Source of the DNA: Cricetomys ansorgei
Lineage: Eukaryota > Chordata > Mammalia > Rodentia > Nesomyidae
Assembly (NCBI GenBank): GCA_026225945.1
Contig: JAMJFZ010000289.1
Location: forward strand, 3,718,501 to 3,782,500
DNA length: 64,000 nucleotides
Direction: 5' to 3'
Both the position numbers and the translations under genes were made by a program. Below, piece after piece: positions 33,995-46,310 of the stretch. Every line of letters begins with the position of its first letter. The first letter of the stretch is position 1. Under the pieces are notes generated by a model. That model was not told the DNA's origin. It did not search any database and saw only the letters and a program-made list of their open reading frames with translations.

Positions 33995-36900
33995 CACTCT
34001 TGCCGGGATGAATATTTAAATCCATATGTTCAAAATGATAACTAACTCCTCTAAAGCTCAGCTTCTTGTATACAAAATTGTTATAATTGCAGCAATATCC
34101 ATTCCACTGAGATTTACTGAAAATCAAATAATATAATAAATATGAAAGTCTTCTGAAAATTGCAAAGGAAATTTTATTTCTCTGAGAAAATATTAATACT
34201 TTGACGTAAATTATTGTTAAATATGCTAGATTTCTTACTTTCTCTTATTGTTATATCCTTGTTGTTTTTCTTCTCTCTTGATATTAAAATGTGTCAATAT
34301 GATTTAATTAATTATAGAACAAGAACAAGATACAGCCTCAATGATCCATATATAATCTCATGAAAGCCATACCATTCATCACTGGAAGAAGATGAACGGA
34401 GTGGCCTTAGACACCCTTATCAGGATTTTGAAAGCCATAAATAAAGCCATAAATGCTTGAAAGACATCTATTAGAAGCAGAAAAACAAACTGTACTATGA
34501 ACAAAGTATTGATGTTTCAAATAGCTTCATTATATAAGCATTATTTTTGAGCATTCTTGCAATTGTGGTTTTCTAAGAATAAAAGTTGATATCTATAACT
34601 TCATTGTTTTATCTCAATAAATTCAACGCTCATAAAGCCATTCATTGTGGAAATCAATTTTAACAAATGATAGAATATTTATTAATAAATAATTATCTAG
34701 CTATCATGGAGAGGGAGGCTCTATCTTCCTCTTCAGAGATGTGAAGACACTTACTTGTCTTGAATATCAAACTCAATGCAAATTTTTGGCAGATTATATA
34801 CTTGCTAAATCAATACATCTCCTTACTTGTATTCAAATTCATATCTGGTTCCAAAACACAGAAAGTAACTCTTATATTGATAGTTTTATCCAATATTGGG
34901 AGCTATAGAAATGTAAATAATTTCCAAAATTTTAATGAAGCTGATTTGTATCCAGAAACATAAATGCATATAGATAACTATGTGAAATGTTTTTTTCAAA
35001 ATACTTGGAAGTTTAAGAAATTCGTGGTACCTATAAATCCATTAGATTTTTCCACAGAACAGTTAATGCTTTTAAGTTATAATGAAAAGAAAAGAATTGC
35101 ATTTGTTTCTCATGTTGGCAATTAATTTGAATGACAGCTAATGTGATACCAATAAGAAAGTTGTCCTGTAGCAACCTGAACTCATCAATTTGGTAGCCAT
35201 TGAAATCTCAAACTCTCACTATAAGTTGAATTTATTTGCAATGAAATGATATACCTTAAGGCAGCATTTTCCTCCAAGAATTAAAAAGAATGCTAATCCT
35301 CACAAAGCAGAGGTAGTCACATATACATGGATAATCTCAATAAATAATTTCCAGTAGTGTTTTATTCCTTTGCTCTAACCAGGCTTTCAGTGACAAAATT
35401 AAAAGGGAAAAAAAAATCTAATTTTAGTCCTGCTGAGTTTCCTCAGTTTTTATACTTGTTACACATTAGAACTCAGATGAAATTTATAATCGCATACAGC
35501 AATGAAGCAATTTCACATAATTATTCTGTAACATAAAATGTGATAGAAAAATGCTAATAAGTATAAATGCTTAAATGTTAATATAATTCAAGGCCAGGAA
35601 GAGAAACACTGTACCATGGCATAGATGATGCTAACTACTTTAAGATCAATCAATGACTGCCTAGACCTCCAACTTCGTTTTGTAATTTGTTCTCTATCCC
35701 CTCTTACACAAGGACTAAATGGACTTGCCTCCCATCTAATTTTCCTCATTAGTGGATAAAGTCAGAAAGAATCACTGAATTATCAGTCACTTGAATTAAA
35801 TAGGTTATTCATCTAAAATAGAAGTTTTATAAGTTTTCAGTTTTCTTACTGAAAAGCCAGTGATGCTAAATTTGGGAAACCCATTTGTGGATTTCATGGA
35901 AAGCATGTCTGAAGTAGAGTCCAAATCTGTTTTTGATGTTTGCTGAAAGCTTTTAACCTCTCCTATTTCTTGCCCCACATCTGGACAGATTCATAAGCCT
36001 AAAGAAGATAGGTATATTTAATCTGAATTAAATATTATACACCATCATAAATTCAGTGCAATTATATTGAGTACCTATATAGAATATGTATATAAAATAC
36101 AATTTATTTACTATTATTTTATGTACCAGTTCAAATTAATTGAATTTAAGATTTTCAAGGTTGATAATGTGAATAAGAACCATCTTCCTTTCTTAGGGAT
36201 AGGAAAAACTATAAAAAAACAAAACAAAAACCTCAAGTGTTCTCACTTGACACCTGAAGGTAGTTCAAACCATGTGAAAAATGGCCAGTCTCTAATCAAA
36301 TAAAAAATGTCCTCAGCCAGTCAGCTTATCTTGCTTTCTCAAGTCATTTTCTGACCTGCTTGAAGCCGTCCTGCTCGTAGCAGAACATCTTATCATGTGA
36401 GCCATCATCATGCTTGAGAGTAAACTGAATTTACTGTTTATAGAGAAGCTCACCAGGGCTCATCTTCTAGACTGGCTCAGCATTTGCTGCTCTTCCAGAG
36501 GACCAGAGTTAACTCGTACTGTACATAGTGAGCCTCATGCCCAGATCCAGTTAATAGGTGCAATAAAAGAAAGCACAAAACAAAACCCACAAGCAAAAAT
36601 AACCACTTGAAAAATTAGTAGCATAGGACACATTGGTTAATTCTATTAACTCTACCTAATACAGTTTCTGAGTTTTATTCAATGTTTACCAAATTTAATG
36701 GGGAACTTAATTTATAGTCTATATTCTCCTATGTACTTTACTATTATGAAATATGTAAAACAATTGTAATTATAGTAATCTCTTTGTGGTATTAAGAACT
36801 ACTAGAATAAAAGAATAGTTTCTGTGGGTTTTGGTGACAGTGAGCACGATACAAAGGTAGATGGCCAATGTGCTCTATAAAGTCCTTTATACAAAATTCA

Positions 36901-37190
36901 AACTAACAGATTAAATATTAAAATGTGTTTATACATGTATATATATTACTGTATATATATATATACATGTATATATATATTTTGTGAATGTTGCCCAAGT
37001 ATGATTATTTTGGGAGCAATGTGGCTTAAATTCAATTTCTATTGCTTTCTTAGGATATCACTCTCAAAATAACAAAGAAAATAATTGGTTTTTTAAGATA
37101 TTTTATTAGAGTTATTTAAGGGAATATTACTGATAGGATGAATATATAAATATATATAATATAAATATAAACATGTATGTATATTTAATT
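33995..37190. other. Unique AT-rich DNA
   Basis: No SINE, L1 or LTR recognised and no gene. It contains AT-rich alternating tracts at 36930-36982 and 37141-37187. Confidence 0.5.
36930..36982. repeat. (TA)n with two acatgt centres
   Basis: Alternating TA containing tatacatgtata twice. It is self-complementary and cruciform-prone. Confidence 0.85.
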
Positions 37191-37194
37191 ATGG

Positions 37195-37345
37195 ATTTAT
37201 TAGAATAGCTTGCAGGCTGTGCTCCAGGTAGTTCAACAACGGTTCTTTCATGAAGGAATGGTCAAGAATCTGGTAGTTGTTAAGTACAGAAAACTAAATG
37301 TCTCAGTACATCCAATCTGGTGCTGGTATCTTCCCCTGAATCTTT
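37195..37345 (-). repeat. Truncated 3' LTR of the ORR1 provirus
   Basis: Only the R/U5-side portion is present, from the aataaatcc polyadenylation end to the block reading caatctggtgctgg on the plus strand. It then runs directly into internal-like sequence, so the U3 half seems to be deleted. Confidence 0.65.
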
Positions 37346-40295
37346 AAGTCTTTGATCATGGCAGTCATTCTGCAATTCCTCCAGGGATATGACATTGGTC
37401 TTGGTCACTATTTGCCCTGGTAGCAGCAACTCTGATAACTTCCATTTGGATTTTCCAACCACAGTAGCCCTCACAGGAACTACTGTGGAAATTCTGTCAA
37501 CATATCAGTACTTGGTATATCTACCCCAATTATAATTACTAGGACTGAGAAAATAACCGTAGGATAAATCCAGGGGCCTACCACGCCTGCTATGAGTTGG
37601 GATTCAGTCAGACAATATTTCACCCTTCATTCCACTTCCCTAAGTTCCTACTTGAATTGCAAGGCCACGGTGCTTTTGAGGGAGTACCCGAATCAGTGTC
37701 TATTCAGAACAAGTTTTCAATAGATCCCAGACATCTAGTTGTTTCATTTTTCTCAGGATGTAATTTCCCTTACAAAAAGCTGTATGTCTTTCTGTGAAAG
37801 GATAGGAGAAAAACTAATGGTAAAACCATTGAGTATTTCAGCAAGGTCCTTCTTCAGGGAAACATGGCCTTCCCTTCCTTAAAGAGTTCTGGGTCTGTAA
37901 ACTGGCTCAGGTCTGGAAGCTGGTTCTCAGACTTACATTCTCTATTGCTACAATCCAATGACGACTTTCTTTTATTTCTTCCGTGATGTCTCTGCTTATA
38001 TTATTTGAACAAAAATGTGGTAAGCTTCTTGTAGAGGAACACTTGGAAGAAGTTTTTGTTATTTGGGTTTCTATAAAAATGCAAATTGTCTTTGGGTTAG
38101 GTTTGTGTTCCTACCCCAGCTATGGTATACTTGTTTACTAGTTGGGTTTGGAATGCTTGATGCAGGTGTTTATAATTTGGTTAGATGCAATCATTCTGGC
38201 ATCTGTAGCTTGCATATGGGAACTTTTGGCTTAGGATATAAAAAGTGTGAAACCCCTAGAGTTGGTGTGGGTGCTGTTTTGTGGTTTGTTGTTTGGATTC
38301 CTGTCCTTAGTGTGATAATTCCTAAAAGAACAAAGGTTGGCGAGATTGAGTTTATAGACCATGACTAGAGACACTAGTCTGACTCACAGTCAGCTAATCC
38401 TCTTTAAGCTTAGGACAGCCTAAAAGGAGACCGTGATGATTTCTACTTTTCTCTTTCTCTATCAAAGCCTCTTACAAAATCGGTAAAGATTTCTTTCTAT
38501 GTTTCCTCTCTCTATCCCTAAATTGAGGGTAAATGCTTGAAGCTTACTGCTACAGCTTCTTATGGATCTTTTTTTTTCTGGAAACACTATGATCACTTAG
38601 CAAGTACCAAATGTCCATCTGAGTTATTCCACGATAAAAATCATTTTGCCTACGTTTCCCATAATGGATCGGCCTGTGATAGACAATGTTTTCCCCGTGT
38701 TGCCCGCTAAGGTTTAGTCCATTACAGATGGAGGTTGGCTTGTCTGTGCTGCACATTGATGTGACTATCATCAACTTTCCTTTGATGATTCAGTGCTGCC
38801 ACCTGGCCCATGCTACTTTCAGAACAAATTAAATTCTTTGCATTTATTCCATTCAACTGAGCAGCAGCATCTTCCACCCAAAGGACTGACACAAGAAAAA
38901 GGACAATGATGAAGCACTTCAAACCTGCTGGTGGCCCTCTCACCATTATGCATTTTATAGCATTAGTGAAGGTCATGGGTTCTATGCCTTCCCATTGTGG
39001 ATGCTTAGGTTCTACACATTGCAATTTCCCTGAGCCTTAAAAGCCCTTCAACAACACTAACCCATGGGATATAAGGCTCTCCTGCTCCTTTTCAGTAGGT
39101 CAACTTTTGACAAACACCTCAGACAACTAATAAAGTTGTGAGCCCCAATATTAAAACTAGAATCTCCATTCTGTGGGCCCATATTGATAAACTCAACCTA
39201 ATCCAATTTTGTGTTCCTTCCAAAATTATCCCAGAGTCTACAAGTCCATTTCCACACATTTTCTCAGACCTGTCATTCAGTGAAGTAGCAGACTCATTAA
39301 ATTCATTAGGCTGTAGTAAACCTCATGGAATACTCTTTCTATCTCTACTTTAGGACCCTGTTTAGCCTTGAGAATGGTCACAGGTCTAGAGGCAAGTATT
39401 AGTGAGTTCAGGGGACATCAGTAGGGAGTTGTGTAGCATCTCCTTCAGGGAAAGTTACTATGAGTTTGGCAGAAAAATGAAGTATTATTTTTCTAAGGCA
39501 AAGGTGGAGAGGCTAATGCTACAAGGGTGCTGGTGCATCCTTTAATCAGTTCTCTCCTCCATTGAGATAATCCCTTTAGAACATAAGAGTTCAAAAGCCT
39601 TAGCCCCAAAATGTTCTCCCGCATTTCTCTTCTACAAATTATAGGGTCCCACTTCTTACCATTCAGTGACCTTGCATTATTGATACACTCTGAGGCTGGG
39701 AAGTGAATTTTCATTGTAAGTCAGCCAATCTTAGAATGTGGGCTTCAGTTTGATTTTCTGCAAATTGAACTCTAAGGCTGCTAGAAAGAAGTTTCCCTTT
39801 CACCACACAATTAGAAACCTTTAGACTTTTATACGCATCTGGAGCTATTCAAATATACCACTGAGTTCATTCTTTTCCTTTATCACTGTAGCCCAAGATG
39901 CTAGAAGTAGGTTAATTTCTCATGGATATCATTCTTTCCCCTTGTCTATTCATTCCGAGATGCTAGAAGCAACCAGATAACATTGTTATTTCCTTAATTT
40001 TCTACATATTGTCAAAAGTTTTATGTATACGATCACAACATTCCTTGCTCCTCACAACAGGTAACTTAGGATCATCAAATGCATTTATCTTGATAAGTTC
40101 ATTAAAATAGTTCACACTACAGATATTTAGTGCTCTCCATGCTACTAGAAGAAACTTCAATACCTTTAAGTGCCTGAGAATTGCAAAGTCTGCTCCAGAT
40201 ACTTTAAAAAAATCATCTTTAAAATTATGTTTCTCTAGAACCACTCCTGATACCACAATCTGTATTAGATCCTCTTAGGGAACAGACATGATAGA
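37346..40295 (-). pseudogene. Internal region of the ORR1/MaLR provirus (gag-like relic)
   Basis: The minus strand carries several open stretches of 60-100 codons separated by stops and frame changes, the longest ones at 40002-40256 and 38722-39024. I cannot assign domains with confidence. Internal MaLR sequence normally encodes a gag-like product only. Block 38040-38400 has its longest frame on the plus strand and may be a separate insertion. Confidence 0.5.
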
Positions 40296-40299
40296 GTGA

Positions 40300-40338
40300 A
40301 TGTGTGTGTGTGTGTGTTGTGTGTGTGTGTGTGTGTGT
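40300..40338. repeat. (TG)n microsatellite at the LTR/internal junction
   Basis: About 19 TG units with one extra t, directly next to the U5 end of the 5' LTR. Confidence 0.95.
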
Positions 40339-40341
40339 TTA

Positions 40342-40789
40342 ATATAGTGACTAACAGGCTGTGACCCGGGTAGTACCATAAAGCATGTCTTATATTGAAA
40401 GGCCAGGAATCTGGTAGTTGCTCAGCCTTAAAACTGGATGTTTAGCAGTCCACATCTGATGCTGTGGTCCCAGGAACTTCTAGAAAGCTTCTAGTCTTCA
40501 GCCTACATTGGAAACCCAAAAAAGTAAGTTCTAACAGCAGTAAATGGATGCCTCCACAATGGGATAGTTGGACTTGCCAAAGTTCAAGCAAGCAGGCAAA
40601 ACAGAAAAGCTTCCTTTTTCCATGTTTTTAATACGGTTTGCCACCAGAAGGTATGTCCCATATTTATGGTGGGCCTTCCCACCTCAAAAAACAGAATCAA
40701 GAATATCCCTCAGAGTTGTGCTCATCCTCTTGAATTTTAATTGATTCTAGATGTAGCCACTTTGACAACCTAGATTAGCCATCACAATC
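40342..40789 (-). repeat. 5' LTR of the ORR1 provirus
   Basis: Plus-strand landmarks in antisense order: aggaatctggtagttgctca, ttcagcctacattgg, tggacttgccaa, gcaagcaggcaaa, agcttcctttttccatg, gccaccagaaggt, cttcccacctcaaa and agattagccatcacaa. These match an antisense ORR1 LTR along its whole length. Confidence 0.9.
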
Positions 40790-40833
40790 ATCTTTAATCC
40801 AGTGTTCATTATTTAAGCATTTTAAGATAGTCT

Positions 40834-40835
<2 letters not shown>

Positions 40836-40897
<62 letters not shown>
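40836..40897. repeat. Compound (TG)n(TA)n microsatellite
   Basis: About 22 TG units followed by about 8 TA units without interruption. Confidence 0.97.
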
Positions 40898-40956
40898 AAA
40901 TGTATAAAATGTTTTCAATAGAGTTAAAAGCTTTTAAATTTGTGAAAAGGAACGGG

Positions 40957-41165
40957 GAGGAGGATGGCACAGTGGCTAAGTGTACTGGCTACCTGTACAG
41001 AGAGCCCAGGAACAATTCCCAGCACCCATGTGGTGGTTCTCAACTGACTGTAACTCCAGTTTCAAAGGAATAGATGCCAACTACAGCTCTCCATGTGCAG
41101 CATGCATCAAAGAGATATACAGACATATATGAATTTAAAACACCTACACACAAAACAAATATTGG
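40957..41165 (+). repeat. B3/B2-type SINE, sense
   Basis: The head is gatggcacagtggctaagtg, followed by ggaacaattcccagcaccca, tgtggtggttctcaactgac and tgtaactccagtttcaaagg. This is the sense order of B3, including a readable tRNA-derived head. The tail is A/T-rich. Confidence 0.9.
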
Positions 41166-41249
41166 TAAAATATATATTAAATTTTGTAAATATTTATAGT
41201 CACCACACTATGAAAGCAGCACAATCCTTGATCTAAATTTACAAGTATG

Positions 41250-41300
41250 TAGCACTGGAGAAATGGGTTAAATGCACAGCGTTAAGTACTCCAGTGTGTT
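41250..41300 (+). repeat. B3/B2 head fragment, sense
   Basis: The stretch gcactggagaaatgggttaa followed by tgcacagcgttaag resembles the B2/B3 5' head (ggctggagagatggctcagc, ggttaagagcac). It is truncated. Confidence 0.45.
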
Positions 41301-41559
41301 AAAGCAGAATTTCAAAAGATTCTGTCATTTCATGAGGTCTGATCTACAAGAGGAAATTAATTCCTGGTACTGTAATTATGGTCAAACTCTATGGGTAGGA
41401 CAGTCATAGCCCCATATGTATAATTTCTTGATGCAGCTTTGCTTGATGGTTATGTTGTCCATTCATCTTCTAAGTATTTATGTTTTTGTCTATAGATTTG
41501 TGGTTCTTTCAATCTTGGTCTATGAAGCATCGTATTTCACTGAATACTAATTAACAGAG

Positions 41560-42240
41560 ACACAGTGATGTTTAAAATTCTTAGAGTCACAGGTTGTAAG
41601 TGAGCAGCAAGTGGGTCATATATATTAAAATTCCCACTTAGAAAGTAGAGAAAGGGGGACACAAAAAATGTAAAAGACGGAGAGTAAAAACTAGAGCTGT
41701 AAAATGCTGTTCACTGTTGATGGCACGGTTGTTGTAGACATGAACACACAGCAGTTGTGGTTACCTACATAAAATCTGCAAAACACTGAGGCAGTTAAAA
41801 CCTCCAGTGTGAATAGGAGAGGGCTCCCAAAGACTCACCCCTAGCTGAGGAGTTATTGGCAGTTGATGCTGCTCCAAGAGGAAAGATCAGTTTTCATTTT
41901 GGAGTTGCTCACTCATAAGTTTCCATTCCTTGTTGAATGACCCTACATTTATGAAAACCCACGGACATACAGGTATCACTAGCTAAACTGAGTAGGTCAC
42001 TCCTCCCTTAAAAATAGAAGTCGGGAAGAAAGTTTGTTGGAGTAAGCCCAACTTGAAGCAAGTGAATAGAGGATGGACATGAAAGAAACAGTAATTTTTA
42101 AGAAAGAAAAGATAAAGTAATGCCATTTGAAATAAATACCAAAAGAAATGATCACAAGAGTGTTATGTATGATCTCAAAAGATGAACGAAGTTTTGATAA
42201 TGGGAGCATTATGAAAAGAAAGTGCAGGAATTCTCTCTTG
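41560..42240 (+). repeat. L1 (Lx-type) 3' UTR, sense
   Basis: In order: tagacatgaacacacagcag, ttgtggttacctacataaaa, cacccctagctgaggagtta, ttggcagttgatgctgctcc, cacggacatacaggtatcac and actgagtaggtcactcctcc. These are clear landmarks of old murine L1 3' UTRs. No A tail remains. Confidence 0.75.
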
Positions 42241-43385
42241 AATTTAATACCTTTCTGAATATTTTGTCCTCTAAAGAAACTTGAATTTCATTTTTTACTT
42301 TTTATGCTTTGTAGTTAAATTTCATGGGTCTATAGAAAAATTTTACTTTCTTATGTCTCATGCCACAGATAACCCTTCACTAAGTATTTTAAGGGTAATC
42401 AGTTTTAGCAGGGTTTTTCTACAACGTTTCACTCTTCAGCAGTGAACTAGTAGGAGCAAATGCAATGTTGAGTGTTTCCTAAACAATGTGTAAATTACAT
42501 GAACCACACTAGGAGATACATTTCCGTAGTAGACTCTAAAGTTAATAATCAAAAGATGAGGCATATATTCTGAAAATCTCAGCCTGCTGACTCGTAGAAG
42601 AGTGAGAGAAAACAGAGCATGTGCTATTTGAATTGGTGGGCATAGCCTAAGAAGAGAAACAAGACAATATCCACAAATGGTATAGATGGTTCTTTATAAT
42701 AAGTTGGGACATTTAATACAGACTGCCTACCTTGTCTCAGTGAATACAGGAGAGGTAGGGGAGGAGAAAAGAAACAAAAAAACGTCTCCACAACGACCTC
42801 CAGTTAAATAAACCTGGAATCCTCTTATCTGAAATTGCTCTGTAATCCTCAGTTGAGTGGAGCAAAAGAAAGATTTCTATTTCGTAGGTTATTTTCCTTT
42901 CCTAGTTTATAACAATCTAATTCTATTTTAAATTAATGTATCTATGGTAATATTTTTCCTATTATACCCCAGTCAGCTGTAATGCTGCCTGTTTTATCTC
43001 CAAAATAGGTTATAGAACTGTAATTTAAAATGTCATTTTTACTCATTTCTGTTCTTACAAAGTAATGTAGTTTTTAAAATAGTCTCAAAACGGAAGCAGT
43101 TTTCCTCAATTAAATCTCCTTGACTGTAATGATTTTCATCCTAATTTCCTGCTATCCATTGCCTTAGGTATAGAGTAGCATCAAAAATCCAAAGTATGGA
43201 AAAACACAGACGAGCAAACTAAAAATATCTTAAATATAATGAGTCTGAACACACATCCATGTAATAAATTATGTGTAGCAGTTAATCTTTTCAGATAAAA
43301 TAAAAAAGTTGTACATGTATGCACACGTATGTGCAATGTACATGATGTCAGAAGAGGGAAATGAGAACTCCCCCTATATCTTGAT
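42241..43385. other. Unique DNA, no gene recognised
   Basis: AT-rich with no repeat family or coding signal that I can support. Confidence 0.5.
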
Positions 43386-43389
43386 TTTA

Positions 43390-43628
43390 AGGGAGGGTGT
43401 CTCATTGAACCTGGGCACTTACTTTATTTTTCAAGTTGGCTAGACACCAGAAGACTCTAGTAATACCACTGTCCATCTCTGCTCCCCTCACTGCTAGGGT
43501 TACAGGTGCCACGGAACCATACACGTTACTTATGTGGATACTGAGATCTGAGCTCCGACCCTCATGCATGCACAGTAAGAACTCTCAGTGGCTGAGTCTT
43601 CCTTCCAAGTCCTCTCCTCAGAAAATAT
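43390..43628 (-). repeat. B4-type SINE, antisense
   Basis: The plus strand has gggtgtctcattgaacctgg, aagttggctagac, actgctagggttacaggtgc, tgagatctgagctccgaccc, tcatgcatgcacagtaagaa and tcagtggctgagtcttcctt. This is the antisense order of B4, a B1-like unit joined to an ID-like unit. Confidence 0.8.
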
Positions 43629-44270
43629 TTTAAAGCTCCATATTTTGCAAAATGTAAGCCTAACTTTTCTCCATAGTGTACTATATGATAAAGAAAATGA
43701 CCATAGATAGAATACACATATTTCATATTTTAGTAGCATGTTTTGTTTACTGTTCAAGGAATGTCCTGTCTTGAACTAAATCATCCTAGTCTGCTTTCTA
43801 GGGATAAAGCTCTCACTTTCCAAATCAACTTGTGGATGGTTGTGTCTATTTGTGCTTATATCTGCTGGGTCACAATCAACTAAATTGAGGGTAAAAGATT
43901 GTAGCATGCTGCTACACACTGTATCTCAATAGTGCCTGTCCTGTGGTAGAAGCACATAGTTTGAAATGGGAGTAAGATGGCTTCTATAGAGAAAGCATTA
44001 CAAATGTGAGGAAAGGACTTTGTGTAACTCTATTATCTTGTGAATTACATTGTTAGAACTCTGTTATTATTAATCAACTCAATAATGTAAAATACGTGGG
44101 GAGGTTAAAAAAAAAAGTCTAGTTACCAAAACTTTTCTCCTTCCTAAATTAGTTGATTGGGAATGTAACCTTTGGCTGTGACAAACCTAGGAATAGTAAG
44201 GAAAAGAGGTAAAAATGAATCTCCTTGGAGGTTCTGTTTTCTGCTGACTATCCATTTTCTTTTGTATTTT
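43629..44270. other. Unique DNA, no gene recognised
   Basis: Nothing recognisable apart from short A/T runs. Confidence 0.5.
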
Positions 44271-44275
44271 TAACC

Positions 44276-44442
44276 TTTTTTTTTTTTTTTTTTTCTTTTT
44301 CAAGACAGGTTTTCTCTGTGGCAACTCTGTCTGTCCTGGATCTAACTCTGTAGACCAGTCTGGCTTCTTACTCACAGGGATCTGCCTGCCTATGCCTCCC
44401 AAATGCTGAGATTAAATGTGTGTGCCACCACCACCTAGCTGT
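44276..44442 (-). repeat. B1 SINE with long poly(T), antisense
   Basis: T19 at 44276-44294, then caagacaggttttctctgtg, ctgtctgtcctggatctaac, ctgtagaccagtctggcttc and gctgagattaaatgtgtgtg. This is a full-length antisense B1 with its tail preserved. Confidence 0.93.
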
Positions 44443-44444
44443 AA

Positions 44445-46160
44445 TTTTAACCTTCTTAACAAGTAATTTTATTTTTCCATTTAGAAGTCCAGACTATAAG
44501 TATTTGCTATCACTTCTGCACACGTCTATAATTTATTGAGAGTCCGAGACTGTATGTTCTGAATATTAACCACTCAGCTTTATTTTTAGTTGTTAACCTG
44601 TATGATCCATATTCACATCTGAAACAAGTTGGGGTAAATACAGTTTGAAAATAAGTTACATAAGGTTTTATTTATTTACCAAGGCCTCTAAAATTTATTT
44701 TATGTTTAGCTATGCTATATAAATTGATTACCTAATAAATAACCTAATGAAATATACTGATATTAGAAGTTACAATTATCATATACACTGAAATGTGTAT
44801 TGTTGCTAAAAGATTATTTTATTCATATATACATGTCCTAGTTAATACCCTTTATCATCCACTAAAAGTAAAAATTCAACAAATTAGTGCGTTATATTTT
44901 GAACTTGCTATTCCTAACAAAATATACCTAATATACTGCAAGACGGTATTCAAAACAACTAACTAGGAAACCAAAAGAATGTATCATTTATCTTGGCTTG
45001 GAAATAAAAAAACGCTTTTGATATATTAGAGATCTCAATAAAAGATCATAAATCTTTATAAAAGAGTGACATACAGATTGGGAACCAAAATGCTAGTGTG
45101 GTGCTGTTCTGTTAAATTATTAATAACAATCTGGTGAAGTACATTACAAGCTCTATGACTCTACGTACATCAAATCAATACTATAATAAGTAAATACGTG
45201 AGTGCTACAGAGAGTGACCTATGTAAATGTAGTAAATGCATGCTCTCAGCTTACAGCTGATTCTACTGATTGTTATTTGCTGCAGATTTAGTGTCTTGGG
45301 AAGAGAACAATATGGGGAAATTTAGGGAGCAAAGAGAGTTAGGTGGAGATGTTTGAGAATTCAAGGACAAACGCTACTAACTATGAAGAACTTGTGTAAG
45401 AAAACAGTGTTTGCTTCAGTGCAGAAGGATGGTAAGAACAATTATTTTTATGTTATTTTTTCTTTCTTTATCCAATGCATCCAGACCCCTCTCCTCCCTG
45501 CATCTCTGCTTTCTCCTAGATCTACTTCCCACTCCCTGTTTCTCCCCAGTTATTTTTAAACTGGTATTTAAGTCATCACATTCAAGAATTGTATTGATTT
45601 ATATCGCAAACTCTAAATTTTGACATTCTATTAACAACATACATACCATTAATTATGTCTCCAGGTATTTATAACCTCTAGCCAGTAATGTTCTGGTAAT
45701 ACAATATCTAAATTTCCAACCTATGTATTAAACTAGAAAGAAGATTAATGAGGTTTTTAAGAAAATTACTCGCATCTGTTTTTACACTACGTTTTAGCAT
45801 TTTACGTCAATTATGCATGGTATTGTCATGATGATGAGCAGATTGTGACAGTACAATGAAGTTATAAACATCGCAAAACTTCTCAATAGTATTAAAGGGG
45901 ATAAACTAACAACAATAAGAACCTTGATCTCTAAACCCTAGGAGATTGTATGCAAAGGAGGTATATCAAAAATAATGACAAATAGCTACATAAAGTCAAG
46001 TCTTGCATAAAAATAGATATCATCCATCATTACAATGGAGCTAGGGAACACCCACTGAGTTCCTGAAAAGATGTATTATAAAAATTCAGTAACCTCCCTC
46101 ACACTGAGCCTTCCTTCAACAGAAGCTAATTGCTTAATGCTGAGTTAATTGGGAAACTGG
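44445..46160. other. Mostly unique AT-rich DNA with a short L1-like piece
   Basis: At 45455-45550 the CT-rich stretch with ccagacccctctcctccctg and tagatctacttcccactccc resembles antisense L1 3' UTR. Otherwise nothing is recognised. Confidence 0.45.
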
Positions 46161-46164
46161 CAAG

Positions 46165-46310
46165 TTAAACTTATGAATATTTATTGACTAGTATGTGCCT
46201 GGCACTGTGTTGCAGAAGCCAAGATAAGAAGTAAACCTAATAGGCAATCCAAGGCAATGCACGTGTTCTACAAAGCACATACAATCTGACTTCCAGGGGA
46301 ATACCGAGTC
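46165..46310 (+). repeat. Possible MIR/L2-like ancient repeat
   Basis: The stretch aatatttattgactagtatg followed by tgcctggcactgtgttgcag matches the widely shared tgagcacttactatgtgccaggcactgtg motif of old mammalian repeats. The rest is too diverged. Confidence 0.5.

Larger units (their letters stand above)
37195..40789 (-). mobile_element. ORR1-type MaLR (ERVL-MaLR) provirus, antisense, degenerate
   Basis: The LTR on the right (40342-40789) and a matching LTR fragment on the left (37195-37345) flank about 2.9 kb of stop-riddled internal sequence. Shared words at both ends include aatctggtagttg and tctg[g/a]tgctg. On the minus strand, the 5' LTR begins like ORR1 (tgatggctaatctaggttg) and the LTR copy on the left ends in aataaatcc. 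MaLR elements carry only gag-like internal sequence and depend on other elements. Short minus-strand frames (40002-40256, 39493-39714, 38722-39024) are remnants at most. Neither transposition nor protein expression is plausible. Confidence 0.75.

Noticed and set aside
33719..33997. 92-codon minus frame
   Set aside because: It is the reverse strand of the L2 remnant plus an A run.
38722..39024. 100-codon minus frame with a hydrophobic segment, possibly a small membrane protein
   Set aside because: It lies inside the MaLR provirus interior with stops and shifts on each side; no start context, splice sites or recognisable domain.
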